A DNA stretch of 58,806 bases from Nocardioidaceae bacterium (GTDB taxonomy: Bacteria; Actinomycetota; Actinomycetes; Propionibacteriales; Nocardioidaceae). The stretch is taken from contig JACCXZ010000004.1 in the NCBI GenBank assembly GCA_013696745.1, positions 1-58,806 on the forward strand. Reading direction: 5' to 3'. Below the pieces are notes generated by a model. It had not been told where the DNA came from. It was given only the letters and a program-made list of their open reading frames with translations, and did not search any database. Positions 23,416 through 35,823 of this stretch are shown piece after piece (the stretch's first letter is position 1; the number at the start of each line of letters is the position of its first letter). The position numbers and the translations under genes were made by a program.

Positions 23416-23443
23416 GTGACGACGGCACAGTGACGACGGGACA
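23416..23443 (+). repeat. 14-bp tandem duplication of a leaderless start
   Basis: Two 14-bp units (GTGACGACGG[C/G]ACA) at 23416-23429 and 23430-23443. The first GTG lies 7 nt after TAGCAT (23403-23408) and reads five codons to TGA 23431-23433, which overlaps the second GTG by two bases. The second GTG opens the oxidoreductase gene. Confidence 0.85.
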
Positions 23444-26270
23444 GGTGTGCATGACGCGTGCTCAGACGGTGTCGACCGAGATCACCGAACTGCTCCGGGC
23501 TGCCGGACTGCGCGACGTCGACGACTCGAGCCTCGCCCGGGCGATGTACAGCACCGACGCCTCGCTGTACCGAGTCCCGCCGCAGGTGGTGGTGCGTCCG
23601 TACGACGTCGACGAGGTGCTCGCGACCCTCCAGGTGTGCCGTACGTCGGGTGTGCCGCTGACGATGCGCGGGGCCGGCACCTCCATCGCGGGCAACGCGG
23701 TCGGAGCGGGTGTCGTGCTGGATACCAGCAAGCACCTCACCCGGCTGCTCGAGCTCGACCCGGAGGCCCGGACCGCGGTGGTCGAGCCGGGTGCCGTGCA
23801 CGCCACCCTGCAACGGGCCGCCCGCCCGCACGGTCTGCGGTACGGCCCCGACCCCTCCACCCACACGCGCTGCACCATTGGCGGGATGATCGGCAACAAC
23901 GCCTGCGGGTCGCGGGCCCTCGGGTACGGCCGGACCGTCGACACCGTGCAGGCACTCGACGTCGCGACCGTCGCCGGCGAGCAGCTGCGCCTCGGACGGG
24001 CGGTGCCCACGCCGGAGTCGGCGACCCTGCAGGCGCTGCACGACCTCGTCGGAACCTCGCTCGGGACGATCCGCACCCACCTCGGGCGCTTCGGCCGGCA
24101 GGTCTCCGGCTACTCGCTGGAGCACCTGCTGCCCGAGAACGACTTCGACGTGGCCCGGGCGCTGGTGGGCAGCGAGGGCACGTTGGCCGTGGTCACCCGT
24201 GCCACCGTCTCGCTGGCACCGGACGCACCGACAGTCCTGGTGGTGCTCGGCTATCCGTCCATGGGCGACGCGGCCGACGCGGTACCCACCGTGCTGACCC
24301 ATGGCCCGGTCGCGTGCGAGGGCCTGGACACCCGCATCGTCGATGTGGTCAGGGACCGCCGCGGCGCCGCCGCGGTGCCGGAGCTGCCGCACGGCAGTGG
24401 CTGGTTGTTCGTGGAGCTCGCCGGGGACGACGCCGGTGAGCTGACCGCGCGGGCAGACCGGCTCGTCGCCGACGCCGGCGCGACCGGGTCGCGGGTGGTC
24501 CGGGATGCCGCCGAGGCGACTGCGCTGTGGCTGATCCGCGAGGACGGTGCCGGCCTCGGTGCGATCAGTCTGGCCCGGCCGGCGTACTCCGGCTGGGAGG
24601 ACGCAGCGGTGCCACCGGACCGGCTCGGTGCCTACCTGCGCGAGTTCGAGACGCTGTTGGACGAGCACGGCTTCGACGGCGTGCCGTACGGGCACTTCGG
24701 TGACGGCTGCGTGCACATCCGGATCGACTTCCCGCTGAGCGACCCCGGCGGTCAGGACGCGTTTCGGGAGTTCGTCACCGCAAGTGCGCGGCTGGTCGCG
24801 TCCCACGGTGGTTCGCTGTCCGGCGAGCACGGCGACGGCCGGGCCCGTTCAGAGCTGCTGCCGCTGATGTACCCGGCCGAGGTGATCGACCTGTTCGCGG
24901 CGGTCAAGCACGTCTTCGACCCCACCGGGACGCTCAACCCCGGCGTGCTGGTCGCCCCTCGCCCGCTGGACGCCGACCTGCGCACCCCCGTCCCGCTGCG
25001 GCTCTCACCGCAGCTCTCCCTGGGCGCGCACCGCTGCACCGGTGTCGGCAAGTGCATCGCCGACACCACCGCCTCCGGCGGCATCATGTGCCCGTCGTAC
25101 CTCGCCACCCGCGACGAGAAGGACTCCACCCGCGGCCGCGCACGCGTCCTGCAGGAGATGATCCGCGGCGACCTGGTCACCGACGGGTGGCGCGCCCCGG
25201 AGGTGCACGAGGCCCTCGACCTGTGCCTGTCGTGCAAGGGCTGCGCCCGCGACTGCCCGACCGGCGTGGACATGGCGACCTACAAGTCGCAGGTGCTCGA
25301 CCAGGCGTACCGGGGCAGGGTGCGGCCACGGGCGCACTACACGTTGGGGCGGCTGCCAGGTCTGGTCTCGCTCGGCTCGCGGGCACCGCGGATCGCCAAC
25401 GCCGTCATGTCGTTCCCCCCAACCGCCACGCTGGGCCGTTGGGCGGCCGGGGTCGACCAGCGCCGGTCGCTGCCGCGGCTGGCCCGGCAGACGCTGCGCG
25501 ACTGGGCGCACCATCGTGAGCCGACGGCGCGGGAGCCTGCCACCGGGGAGCGGATCGTGCTGTTCGCCGACACGTTCACCAACTTCTTCTCACCGGACGT
25601 CGGCCAGGCCGGCGTCGAGGTGCTGGAACGGGCCGGAGGGTGGGTACGCGTGCCCGAGCAGCGGCTGTGCTGCGGACTGACCCAGATCTCCACCGGGCAG
25701 CTGGAGGGCGCGCGCCGCCAGCTGCGCCGCACCGTGTCGGCACTCGCGCCGTACGCCCGCGACGGCGTGCCCGTCGTCGGGCTGGAGCCCTCGTGCACTG
25801 CGGTCCTGCGCACCGACGTGCTGGAACTGCTGCACGACGACCCGCTGGTCGAGGACGCACGCCTGGTCGCCGGTGTGGTCCGCACGCTGGCCGAGCAGCT
25901 GGGCGCGATGCCGGGCTTCGTCGCACCGGACCTGTCCGGCGTGCATGCGGTGGCCCAACCGCACTGCCATCAGGCGGCCGTCCTCGGCTGGGAGGCCGAC
26001 CGACGCCTGCTGACCGGCGCCGGGGCGCAGGTCGACGCGGTCGGTGGCTGCTGCGGGCTGGCCGGCAACTTCGGAGTGGAGAAGGGCCACCACGACGTCT
26101 CGGTCGCGATCGCCGAGCACGCGTTGCTGCCTGCCGTACGCGCGGTCGGGACCGACGGGGTGGTGCTCGCGGACGGGTTCTCCTGCCGCACCCAGCTCGA
26201 CGACCTCGCCGGCGTCCGTGGCCTGCACCTGGCTGAACTGCTGGGCCGAGCGGTTGGCCCGAGCCGTTGA
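23430..26270 (+). CDS. FAD and (4Fe-4S) oxidoreductase, GlcD-GlcF type fusion (D-lactate/glycolate dehydrogenase-like)
   Basis: Protein of 946 residues with four parts: FAD-binding_4 domain (TMRGAGTSIAGNAVGAGVVL and GGMIGNNACGSRALGYGRTV), FAD-oxidase C-terminal domain (GEHGDGRARSELLPLMY), a ferredoxin domain with CTGVGKC near residue 535 and CLSCKGCARDC near 598, and a CCG domain with LCCGLTQ (about 747) and GGCCGLAGNFG (about 873). This is the fused form of glycolate/D-lactate dehydrogenase, which passes electrons to the quinone pool; the substrate is inferred. GTG 23430 is the second copy of a duplicated start; ATG 23451 is an alternative. Confidence 0.85.
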   Translation: MTTGQVCMTRAQTVSTEITELLRAAGLRDVDDSSLARAMYSTDASLYRVPPQVVVRPYDVDEVLATLQVCRTSGVPLTMRGAGTSIAGNAVGAGVVLDTSKHLTRLLELDPEARTAVVEPGAVHATLQRAARPHGLRYGPDPSTHTRCTIGGMIGNNACGSRALGYGRTVDTVQALDVATVAGEQLRLGRAVPTPESATLQALHDLVGTSLGTIRTHLGRFGRQVSGYSLEHLLPENDFDVARALVGSEGTLAVVTRATVSLAPDAPTVLVVLGYPSMGDAADAVPTVLTHGPVACEGLDTRIVDVVRDRRGAAAVPELPHGSGWLFVELAGDDAGELTARADRLVADAGATGSRVVRDAAEATALWLIREDGAGLGAISLARPAYSGWEDAAVPPDRLGAYLREFETLLDEHGFDGVPYGHFGDGCVHIRIDFPLSDPGGQDAFREFVTASARLVASHGGSLSGEHGDGRARSELLPLMYPAEVIDLFAAVKHVFDPTGTLNPGVLVAPRPLDADLRTPVPLRLSPQLSLGAHRCTGVGKCIADTTASGGIMCPSYLATRDEKDSTRGRARVLQEMIRGDLVTDGWRAPEVHEALDLCLSCKGCARDCPTGVDMATYKSQVLDQAYRGRVRPRAHYTLGRLPGLVSLGSRAPRIANAVMSFPPTATLGRWAAGVDQRRSLPRLARQTLRDWAHHREPTAREPATGERIVLFADTFTNFFSPDVGQAGVEVLERAGGWVRVPEQRLCCGLTQISTGQLEGARRQLRRTVSALAPYARDGVPVVGLEPSCTAVLRTDVLELLHDDPLVEDARLVAGVVRTLAEQLGAMPGFVAPDLSGVHAVAQPHCHQAAVLGWEADRRLLTGAGAQVDAVGGCCGLAGNFGVEKGHHDVSVAIAEHALLPAVRAVGTDGVVLADGFSCRTQLDDLAGVRGLHLAELLGRAVGPSR

Positions 26271-26285
26271 CCTCCGGTGCTCGCT

Positions 26286-26314
26286 TTGACCCGCATCAGG
26301 CGCTCGGGTAATCT
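26286..26314 (+). promoter_or_regulatory. str operon promoter (rpsL-rpsG-fusA)
   Basis: TTGACC (26286-26291) and TAATCT (26309-26314) with an exact 17-nt spacer form the best sigma-A-like promoter in the window. The mRNA would have a leader of about 235 nt before rpsL. I see no recognisable leader element in it. Confidence 0.75.
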
Positions 26315-26557
26315 CTTCACGAGTGCCTGGGTCCGCCCAGGCCACATGCGTGCCGCAGATCAGCTGGTCCTTCCGGCCTCACCGATCCGCTCCGTGCATG
26401 ACCCAGACTCCCGTCGCCCCTGCTCCAGGGGGTGCCGACCGGGTCCTCTCCAACCCGACACACCCGAGCGCGGGGGTCGGTGCGGGCCGGATCCGAACCC
26501 GTCAGCATCTTGCCGATGTAGCCGTAGCGACAGTCGATCGAAAGTGAGAATCACGCG

Positions 26558-26932
26558 GTGCCCACGATCAACCAGCTGGTCCGCAAGGGCCGCCAGGACA
26601 AGGTGGCGAAAAACAAGACGCCTGCTCTCAAGGGCTCGCCCCAGCGTCGTGGTGTCTGCACGCGTGTCTACACGACGACCCCCAAGAAGCCGAACTCCGC
26701 GCTGCGCAAGGTGGCCCGCGTACGACTGACCAGTGGGATCGAGGTCACGGCGTACATCCCCGGCGTCGGTCACAACCTGCAGGAGCACTCCATCGTGCTG
26801 GTGCGCGGCGGTCGGGTGAAGGACCTGCCCGGCGTCCGGTACAAGATCATCCGCGGCTCGCTCGACACCCAGGGCGTGAAGAACCGCAAGCAGGCTCGCA
26901 GCCGGTACGGCGCGAAGAAGGAGAAGAGCTGA
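26558..26932 (+). CDS. rpsL: 30S ribosomal protein S12
   Basis: S12 of 124 residues helps decoding accuracy at the A site. The sequence has [20 protein letters not shown] and VKDLPGVRY. Lys43 and Lys88, where streptomycin resistance changes occur, are the wild-type residues. Start is GTG, with AAAGTGAG upstream (weak site). First gene of the str operon. Confidence 0.98.
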   Translation: MPTINQLVRKGRQDKVAKNKTPALKGSPQRRGVCTRVYTTTPKKPNSALRKVARVRLTSGIEVTAYIPGVGHNLQEHSIVLVRGGRVKDLPGVRYKIIRGSLDTQGVKNRKQARSRYGAKKEKS

Positions 26933-26933
26933 T

Positions 26934-27404
26934 ATGCCGCGCAAGGGCCCGGCCCCGCGTCGCCCCGTCGAGGTCGACCCGGTCTACAGCAGCCCCCTGG
27001 TGACCCAGCTGATCGCCAAGGTGCTCAAGGACGGCAAGAAGCAGGTCGCTCAGAAGATCGTGTACACCGCGCTCGAGGGGACCAAGGACAAGTCGGGCAA
27101 CGACCCGGTCGTCACGCTGAAGCGTGCGCTGGACAACGTGAAGCCGGCCATCGAGGTGAAGAGCCGTCGTGTCGGTGGCGCGACCTACCAGGTCCCCATC
27201 GAGGTCAAGGCGGGCCGTTCCACGACTCTCGCCCTGCGCTGGTTGGTCCGCTACTCCGGCGAGCGCCGCGAGAAGACGATGGCCGAGCGCCTGATGAACG
27301 AGCTGCTCGACGCCAGCAACGGGCTCGGCGGCTCGGTCAAGAAGCGTGAGGACACGCACAAGATGGCCGAGGCCAACAAGGCGTTCGCCCACTACCGCTG
27401 GTGA
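26934..27404 (+). CDS. rpsG: 30S ribosomal protein S7
   Basis: S7 of 156 residues organises the 3' domain of 16S rRNA and contacts E-site tRNA. It begins [20 protein letters not shown] and has [19 protein letters not shown], and ends KAFAHYRW. One base separates it from rpsL. Its stop TGA overlaps a GTG that is in frame with fusA. Confidence 0.98.
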   Translation: MPRKGPAPRRPVEVDPVYSSPLVTQLIAKVLKDGKKQVAQKIVYTALEGTKDKSGNDPVVTLKRALDNVKPAIEVKSRRVGGATYQVPIEVKAGRSTTLALRWLVRYSGERREKTMAERLMNELLDASNGLGGSVKKREDTHKMAEANKAFAHYRW

Positions 27405-27481
27405 TCGCCGGCGTCGCGCAGCGGACCCCGTCCGCGACGCCTCGGGCACCACACCCCACGAACCGAAGGGTTGTCACCCAG

Positions 27482-29593
<2,112 letters not shown>

Positions 29594-29679
29594 TCCAGAA
29601 TCCCTTGTAGGGTCCATGGGTCACCCGCACGCCGTACAAGCACAAACTGTCGAGCACACAATGTCTAGGAGGAGCCCCC

Positions 29680-30873
<1,194 letters not shown>

Positions 30874-30892
30874 TCCCACGGGGGCTCCGCCC

Positions 30893-30968
30893 CGGTCTAC
30901 CAGGGTCCCTTGGTAAAGGGCACCGCCCATGGGTCGCACACCCATGGGCGGTGCAGTTTGCCATGGGG
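30893..30968. terminator. double-hairpin element after tuf, copy A
   Basis: A small hairpin TACCAGGG/CCTTGGTA (30898-30915) is followed by a 14-bp perfect stem, CACCGCCCATGGGT (30921-30934) with its complement (30940-30953). A GGGGC/GCCCC hairpin precedes it at 30881-30893. The next gene comes from the opposite strand, so this is probably a bidirectional terminator. A diverged copy lies after map at 47661-47736. Confidence 0.7.
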
Positions 30969-31033
30969 GCTGTGACAGTCGGGACCTGAGTGACTGGAGG
31001 GACTCTGCCTGGGCCGGGCCGGCAGTGGACCGC

Positions 31034-31438
31034 TCAGGTCGAGGGACGGGGCCGGGTCCCAAGCCACAGCAGCAGCAGGATGACGGCGTCGACGGCGAAG
31101 AAGCCGAGCGCCTCGCTCTCCTGGTAGCCGAAGAGCTTGATCGCGCCGAACACGATGTGGGCCAGCACCAACCACACCGCGGCCTGGACGTAGCGCGAGC
31201 GTCCGCGGCCGAGCAGCACGGCCACGGCCACGGATCCGAGGGCCGCGAGGAAGGCCCAGGCGGCGAGGAACCAGTCGAAGGCGGTGACCACACCACCCTG
31301 CGCCGGGGTGGCGAAGAACGAGAAGTAGACGGAGCCGTACACGCCGGCCACGCCGCTGAGCCCGAGCAGGATGCGCGCCGCCCACATGAACATGCTGGTG
31401 GAACGGGACGTGGTGGTGGTGCTCATGGTCTGTGTCAT
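31034..31438 (-). CDS. four-helix membrane protein of unknown function
   Basis: Protein of 134 residues: a Thr/Ser-rich N terminus, then about four hydrophobic helices ([78 protein letters not shown]). ATG 31438 follows AGGAAGAA. It is divergent from the second kinase gene with 138 bp between, and so is a likely target or signal input of that system. I do not recognise the family. Confidence 0.65.
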   Translation of the reverse strand: MTQTMSTTTTSRSTSMFMWAARILLGLSGVAGVYGSVYFSFFATPAQGGVVTAFDWFLAAWAFLAALGSVAVAVLLGRGRSRYVQAAVWLVLAHIVFGAIKLFGYQESEALGFFAVDAVILLLLWLGTRPRPST

Positions 31439-31576
31439 GGGTTCTTCCTGTCTGCTGGGCGCTGGGTCGACCCGACCGTAAGTCTTCGTCCTGCGGTGCG
31501 GCATCGCCTTGAGGGCTGCTTCACGATCAGCCCCAGGGCTGACGATCGGTCTGCTCGCCTCCGTTACAGTCAGTCC

Positions 31577-32722
31577 GTGACCAGGGGTTCGCTGGGCGAC
31601 CTCGTCGGAGCACCGCAGCGATCAGATCTCGGACTGGCGGCGCTGTTCCTCGTACCGAGCCTGGCCCAGGTGCTGCTCGACCCCATCGCCGACCGCCTCG
31701 TCGGCGTCGTCTTCGCCCTGGGCTCGGTCCTCCCACTCGCCTGGCGACGCACGCATCCGCTGGCAGCCGCCTGGATCGGAACAGTGGTGTGGCTGCTCCC
31801 GACCCAGGGCTACCTGTACCTGGGCTACGTGATAGCCGTGGTGCTCTTCTTCTCCGTCGGCGCGTACGTGACATCGAATGTCCGGGTGCTGCTCATCACC
31901 GCCTGGTGCTCGGCAGTCGGAGGGTTCGCCACGCTCACCGGACCCGAGCCGCCGTTCGCAGTCCTCAGCACCCTCCTGGTGATTCTCGCGCCGGTGGTGG
32001 CGGGTCGACTCGTGGCGCACCAACGAGCGCAGACGCTCCGGCTGCAGGAACTCACGGCCCGACTGCAGGATGAGCGCGTCAACGCTGAACGAACGGCGGT
32101 GGCGGAGGAGCGGGCCAGGATAGCTCGTGAGCTGCACGACGTGGTGGGTCACGACGTCACGGTGATCGCACTGCAGGCAGAAGCTGCGGCGGCCGCGATC
32201 GCGTCCTCGCCCGACCTGGCGCGCGCTCCGATCACCGCGATCGGGAAGTCGGCGCACCAGGCACTGGACGAGATGCGTCGGGTGCTCGGGGGACTTCGCG
32301 GCGCCGAGTCGGAGTCGGGGCTGCATCCGCAACCGGGCGTCGACCAGGTCAGTGACCTAGTCGAACGTGCCGCAGAACTGGGGACCGAGATCGACCTCGT
32401 CGTCGACGGGGTCAAGGCCACCGAGTCAGCCAGTGTCGAGCTCGCGGTCTATCGGATCGTGCAGGAGTCCCTGACCAACGCCCGTCGACATGCGCCCGGT
32501 TCGCCGGTGCGGATCCGGGTCGCGTGGTCGTACGACGGGGTGCACGTCATCGTGACGAACCCGGTGACCCGTCCGGTCACAGACTCCACGCCGGGTTTCG
32601 GGTTGGTCGGGATGCGGGAACGCGTACGGCTGCTCGGTGGTCGTCTGCGTACCGGGTTCGACGCAGGTGACCGCTTCTGCGTCGAGGCGTACCTGCCGTA
32701 CGAGATAGGCGTTCCCCCGTGA
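31577..32722 (+). CDS. NarL/DesK-type sensor histidine kinase (second system)
   Basis: Membrane kinase of 381 residues. About five to six hydrophobic helices fill residues 18-140, then a charged coiled coil (LQELTARLQDERVNAERTAV) leads to HisKA_3 with RELHDVVGHDVT; His187 is the phosphosite. HATPase_c follows with YRIVQESLTNARRHAPG and TPGFGLVGMRERVRLLGG; the G1 DxG motif is not clear (VTNPVT in its place), so ATP binding may be altered. GTG 31577 is 6 nt after TACAGT (31565-31570), so leaderless. Overlaps the regulator gene by 4 nt. Confidence 0.85.
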   Translation: MTRGSLGDLVGAPQRSDLGLAALFLVPSLAQVLLDPIADRLVGVVFALGSVLPLAWRRTHPLAAAWIGTVVWLLPTQGYLYLGYVIAVVLFFSVGAYVTSNVRVLLITAWCSAVGGFATLTGPEPPFAVLSTLLVILAPVVAGRLVAHQRAQTLRLQELTARLQDERVNAERTAVAEERARIARELHDVVGHDVTVIALQAEAAAAAIASSPDLARAPITAIGKSAHQALDEMRRVLGGLRGAESESGLHPQPGVDQVSDLVERAAELGTEIDLVVDGVKATESASVELAVYRIVQESLTNARRHAPGSPVRIRVAWSYDGVHVIVTNPVTRPVTDSTPGFGLVGMRERVRLLGGRLRTGFDAGDRFCVEAYLPYEIGVPP

Positions 32723-33369
32723 CGTCGGTGGTCATCGCCGACGACCAGGCCATGGTCAGGGACGGGCTCCGGCTCATCCTGGAGCTCGCCGGGGTCGACG
32801 TGATCGGTGAGGCAGTCGACGGCGGCGAAGCGTTTCGCCTCGTGGTGTCGCTGCGTCCCGACGTCGTCCTGATGGACATCCGGATGCCACGAGTCGACGG
32901 CATCGAGGCAACACGGCGCATCGTGGCCTCCGGCGTCCCGAGCCGGGTGCTCATCCTGACGACCTTCGACCTCGACGAGCACGTCTACGACGCCCTGCGG
33001 GCGGGTGCGGCCGGCTTCCTGCTCAAGGACGCCAGCAGTCAGCGCCTGCTGACCGCTGTCACCGACACCGCGGCCGGGGAGACCCCGGTGGCAGGCCAGG
33101 TGCTGCGCAGGCTGGTCGACCACTATGTCCGTCGACCACCCTCGGACGTGTCGGGCGCAAGGCTAACGAGTGCGTTGAGCGCGCGGGAGCTGCAGGTGTT
33201 GGCGCTGGTCGCCAGCGGCAGGTCGAACGCCGAGATCGCTCACGAGCTCGTCATCTCGCTGGCCACGGTCAAGAGCCACGTCCGGCACATCCTCGCCAAG
33301 CTCGATCTCCGGGACCGGGTCCAGGCAGTCGTACTTGCGCACGAGGCGGGGCTCGTCGGACGTGGCTGA
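32719..33369 (+). CDS. NarL/LuxR-family response regulator (second system)
   Basis: Regulator of 216 residues, partner of the kinase (GTGA overlap). Receiver: VVIADDQAMVRDGL with the acidic pair, phosphoacceptor Asp53 in VVLMDIRMP, LTTFD and FLLKD switch residues. HTH: LSARELQVLALVASGRSNAE and then IAHELVISLATVKSHVRHIL. Similar in design to the pair at 1136-3003 but clearly diverged. An IS lies 12 bp past the stop. Confidence 0.92.
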   Translation: MTSVVIADDQAMVRDGLRLILELAGVDVIGEAVDGGEAFRLVVSLRPDVVLMDIRMPRVDGIEATRRIVASGVPSRVLILTTFDLDEHVYDALRAGAAGFLLKDASSQRLLTAVTDTAAGETPVAGQVLRRLVDHYVRRPPSDVSGARLTSALSARELQVLALVASGRSNAEIAHELVISLATVKSHVRHILAKLDLRDRVQAVVLAHEAGLVGRG

Positions 33370-33381
33370 CGTCGATCCTGA

Positions 33382-34522
33382 TGACTCATGTCAAGATGCC
33401 CGCGAGGGGTGAGACGTTGACTCATCCAGCTTTGCCCGCGAGAGGTAGACGGCGTTCTGCTTGTTTCGGCGGGTGATGTTCTTGTGCTTGACCTTGTTCA
33501 GCGGGTCGTCTTGGAGGTCGCCGATCTCGTGGCGGAGCTGGGCGGGGTTGGTGGTGTCGTACTTCTTGGTGACCTTGGCCCCGACCCTGGTCTTGGAGAG
33601 CAGTTTCTGCTGCGGGGTGATCAGGTTGGTCAGCGGCGATCTCGCCGGGGGTCTCATAGCGCCAGTAGCCGGCGGTTCGTCGGGCCACGGCCCAGTTCTT
33701 CTGCTCCACGTGAGCGCCGTCGTTGCTGTTGTTGGGCCGGGAGCGGGTGAAGGTGATCTGGTGGTCCAGGCACCACTGCAGCAGGTGGTGGTTGATGAAT
33801 TCGCTGCCGTTGTCCGAATCGATCCCTAGCACCCGGAACGGGAACTGGGCCTGGAGCTCGACCAGGGCAGCGAAGACCCAGGTGGCGGCGTTGTTGCGCA
33901 CGGTGCGGTTCTCGGTCCAGCCGGTGGCGATGTCGGTGCAGGTCAGCGTGTAGCAGAACTGGCCGTTGAGGTCACCGCCGTCGTGGCCGACCAGGTCGAC
34001 CTCGAGGAAGCCGGGCCGATGGTCGTCCCAGTCCGCCCAGGTCCGCATCGGGATCTGGGACTTCAGCAGCGACCCGGGCTTGGTCAGCGAGCGGCCCCGA
34101 CGGGTGCTCAGCTCGGCGCGGTCCGCGGCGAGGCGACGGTCGATCGTGGCCGCCGACATCGCCACCAGCTGGGCTGCCACCTCGTCGGTGATGTCCAGCT
34201 CGCCGTGCCGACGCATCGACGCGACCAGCACCGGCATCCCCGGCGCCATCCGCGTGAGCGACGCGGTGCCGGCGGCTCAGGCACAGCCGCCATCGCCAAC
34301 CTCAGCGCCTTGCGAGCGTGGTCGCGGTGCCAGCCATTGACCTCGACCAGATGATCCAAGAGCGCCGACCTCTCGACCTTGGTGGCCTTCCGATACTTCT
34401 TCACCATCGCCTTGGTGACCTGACGTCGCACAGCCGACACGAGCTCCATCCCTGATGCTCTCCCACGCGGGCAGCTTGAGATGAGTCAACGAAACGGCCT
34501 ACGCGGGCATCTTGGTGAGTCG
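33382..34522. mobile_element. decayed insertion sequence with a DDE/integrase-core transposase
   Basis: Both ends carry matching inverted sequences. Left end (33382 on): TGACTCATGTCAAGATGCCC and, 36 bp further, TGACTCATCCAGCTTTGCCC. The right end, read inward from 34522, has CGACTCACCAAGATGCCCGC and, 33 bp further, TGACTCATCTCAAGCTGCCC. So each end has two direct copies of a TGACTCA...AAG.TGCCCGCG transposase site, and the ends mirror each other. No clear target duplication is visible. Nothing else lies inside but the broken transposase gene. It occupies the gap between the second response regulator and the S10 operon. Confidence 0.8.
33391..34449 (-). pseudogene. transposase with integrase catalytic core, broken by two internal deletions
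   Basis: N-terminal fragment (to about 34260) reads MELVSAVRRQVTKAMVKKYR then KATKVERSALLDHLVEVNGW, an HTH region. The central frame holds the DDE core: VDLVGHDGGDLNGQF, LGIDSDNGSEFINHHLLQWC and HVEQKNWAV. The C-terminal frame has PLTNLITPQQKLLSKTRVGA. Between N-terminal and central parts about 25-30 residues expected in relatives are missing with a frame change; a second loss of about ten residues with a frame change sits near 33640. So the enzyme is dead, though the catalytic residues survive. Confidence 0.85.
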
Positions 34523-34532
34523 ACGCGTCGAT

Positions 34533-34562
34533 TTGGCAGCGCCCGGACGGGCATGGCAGACT
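34533..34562 (+). promoter_or_regulatory. S10 operon promoter
   Basis: TTGGCA (34533-34538) and CAGACT (34557-34562) with an 18-nt spacer, followed by GTTCGGGTTGCTC. The stretch resembles the S10 promoter of other actinomycetes. It starts only about 10 bp from the right end of the IS. The mRNA leader would be about 265 nt and contains a hairpin, CCGTAGG (34614-34620) with CCTACGG (34628-34634). Confidence 0.65.
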
Positions 34563-34834
34563 GTTCGGGTTGCTCCGGTGGGATCGCCGGGGCGTTTCCA
34601 TGAGAAGCCCTGTCCGTAGGGGTTCTGCCTACGGGCTGTGGGGCGCCGAACCAGGAGATCCCGCCCCGCTCGGCTCCGGTCGGGCGAGTCCCCCACCCTC
34701 AAGAGCTCGTAGCGTCGTACGGCCGGAAACTGGCCCGACACGCCCGACCTCGGGGGTCGGCGGGAGGACACGGAATGCTCCTCCCGGAGCATGACGAGAC
34801 TACGGTTCCACGACAGAAGGACGAAGCGAGAGCG

Positions 34835-35143
34835 ATGGCGGGACAGAAGATCCGCATCAGGCTCAAGGCCTACGACCACGAGGTGATCGACTCCTCGGCG
34901 CGCAAGATCGTCGACACGGTCACGCGTACGGGTGCGAAGGTTGTGGGGCCGGTGCCGCTGCCGACCGAGAAGAACGTTTTCTGTGTGATCCGTTCTCCGC
35001 ACAAGTACAAGGACAGCCGAGAGCACTTCGAGATGCGGACTCACAAGCGTCTCATCGACATCATCGACCCGACCCCCAAGACGGTGGACTCACTCATGCG
35101 GCTCGACCTGCCCGCGGGTGTCGACATCGAGATCAAGCTCTGA
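34835..35143 (+). CDS. rpsJ: 30S ribosomal protein S10 (NusE)
   Basis: S10 of 102 residues, also a transcription antitermination partner of NusB and NusG. It begins [20 protein letters not shown] and contains [20 protein letters not shown] and HEFEMR-type [16 protein letters not shown] 34835 after AGAAGGA. First gene of the S10 operon. Confidence 0.98.
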   Translation: MAGQKIRIRLKAYDHEVIDSSARKIVDTVTRTGAKVVGPVPLPTEKNVFCVIRSPHKYKDSREHFEMRTHKRLIDIIDPTPKTVDSLMRLDLPAGVDIEIKL

Positions 35144-35157
35144 GGGGAGTGGCACTC

Positions 35158-35823
35158 ATGAGCACGCACACCCGTACCGTCAAGGGTTTGCTGGGCACCA
35201 AGCTCGGCATGACCCAGGTCTGGGACGCCAACAACCGTGTCGTCCCGGTGACGGTGATCGCCGCGGGCACCAACGTGGTGACCCAGATCCGCAGGCCCGA
35301 GACCGACGGTTATGCCGCCGTCCAGATCGGTTTCGGTGAGATCGAGGCCCGCAAGGTGAGCAAGCCGAAGGCCGGCCACTTCGACAAGGCCGGTGTCACG
35401 CCGCGTCGTCACGTCGTCGAGCTCCGCACCGGCGACGCCGGTGACTACGAGCTGGGCGCGGACATCGGCCCCGACATCTTCTCCGCTGGTGATGTCATCG
35501 ACGTGAGCGGCACGAGCCGGGGCAAGGGCTTCGCCGGCGTCATGAAGCGGCACGGCTTCCACGGGGTCGGCGCCTCGCACGGCGCCCACCGCAACCACCG
35601 CAAGCCGGGGTCCATCGGCGGCTGCGCCACGCCCGGCCGGGTCTTCAAGGGCCTGCGCATGGCCGGCCGGATGGGCTCCGACACCGTGACCACGCAGAAC
35701 CTCAGAGTCCACTCCGTCGACGTCGAGCGCGGGCTCATCCTGGTCAAGGGCGCCGTGCCCGGGCCCAAGGGCGGCCTCGTCGTCATCCGATCCGGCGCGA
35801 AGGCGAAGGTGGCCGCATCATGA
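35158..35823 (+). CDS. rplC: 50S ribosomal protein L3
   Basis: L3 of 221 residues lies near the peptidyl transferase centre. It has [18 protein letters not shown], the conserved [17 protein letters not shown] loop and [22 protein letters not shown] 35158 follows GAGGGGAGT; an in-frame GTG at 35149 is too close to that site. 14 bp after rpsJ; its stop overlaps rplD as ATGA. Confidence 0.98.
   Translation: MSTHTRTVKGLLGTKLGMTQVWDANNRVVPVTVIAAGTNVVTQIRRPETDGYAAVQIGFGEIEARKVSKPKAGHFDKAGVTPRRHVVELRTGDAGDYELGADIGPDIFSAGDVIDVSGTSRGKGFAGVMKRHGFHGVGASHGAHRNHRKPGSIGGCATPGRVFKGLRMAGRMGSDTVTTQNLRVHSVDVERGLILVKGAVPGPKGGLVVIRSGAKAKVAAS

Noticed and set aside
26558-26932. Streptomycin-resistance allele in rpsL
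   Set aside because: Lys43 and Lys88 are the sensitive residues.
29594-29679. Third copy of the double-hairpin element between fusA and tuf
   Set aside because: Only GGGTCCATGGGT is similar; the stems are absent.
33370-34530. Target-site duplication of the IS
   Set aside because: The flanks (GTCGATCCTGA and GACGCGTCGAT) share no convincing direct repeat.
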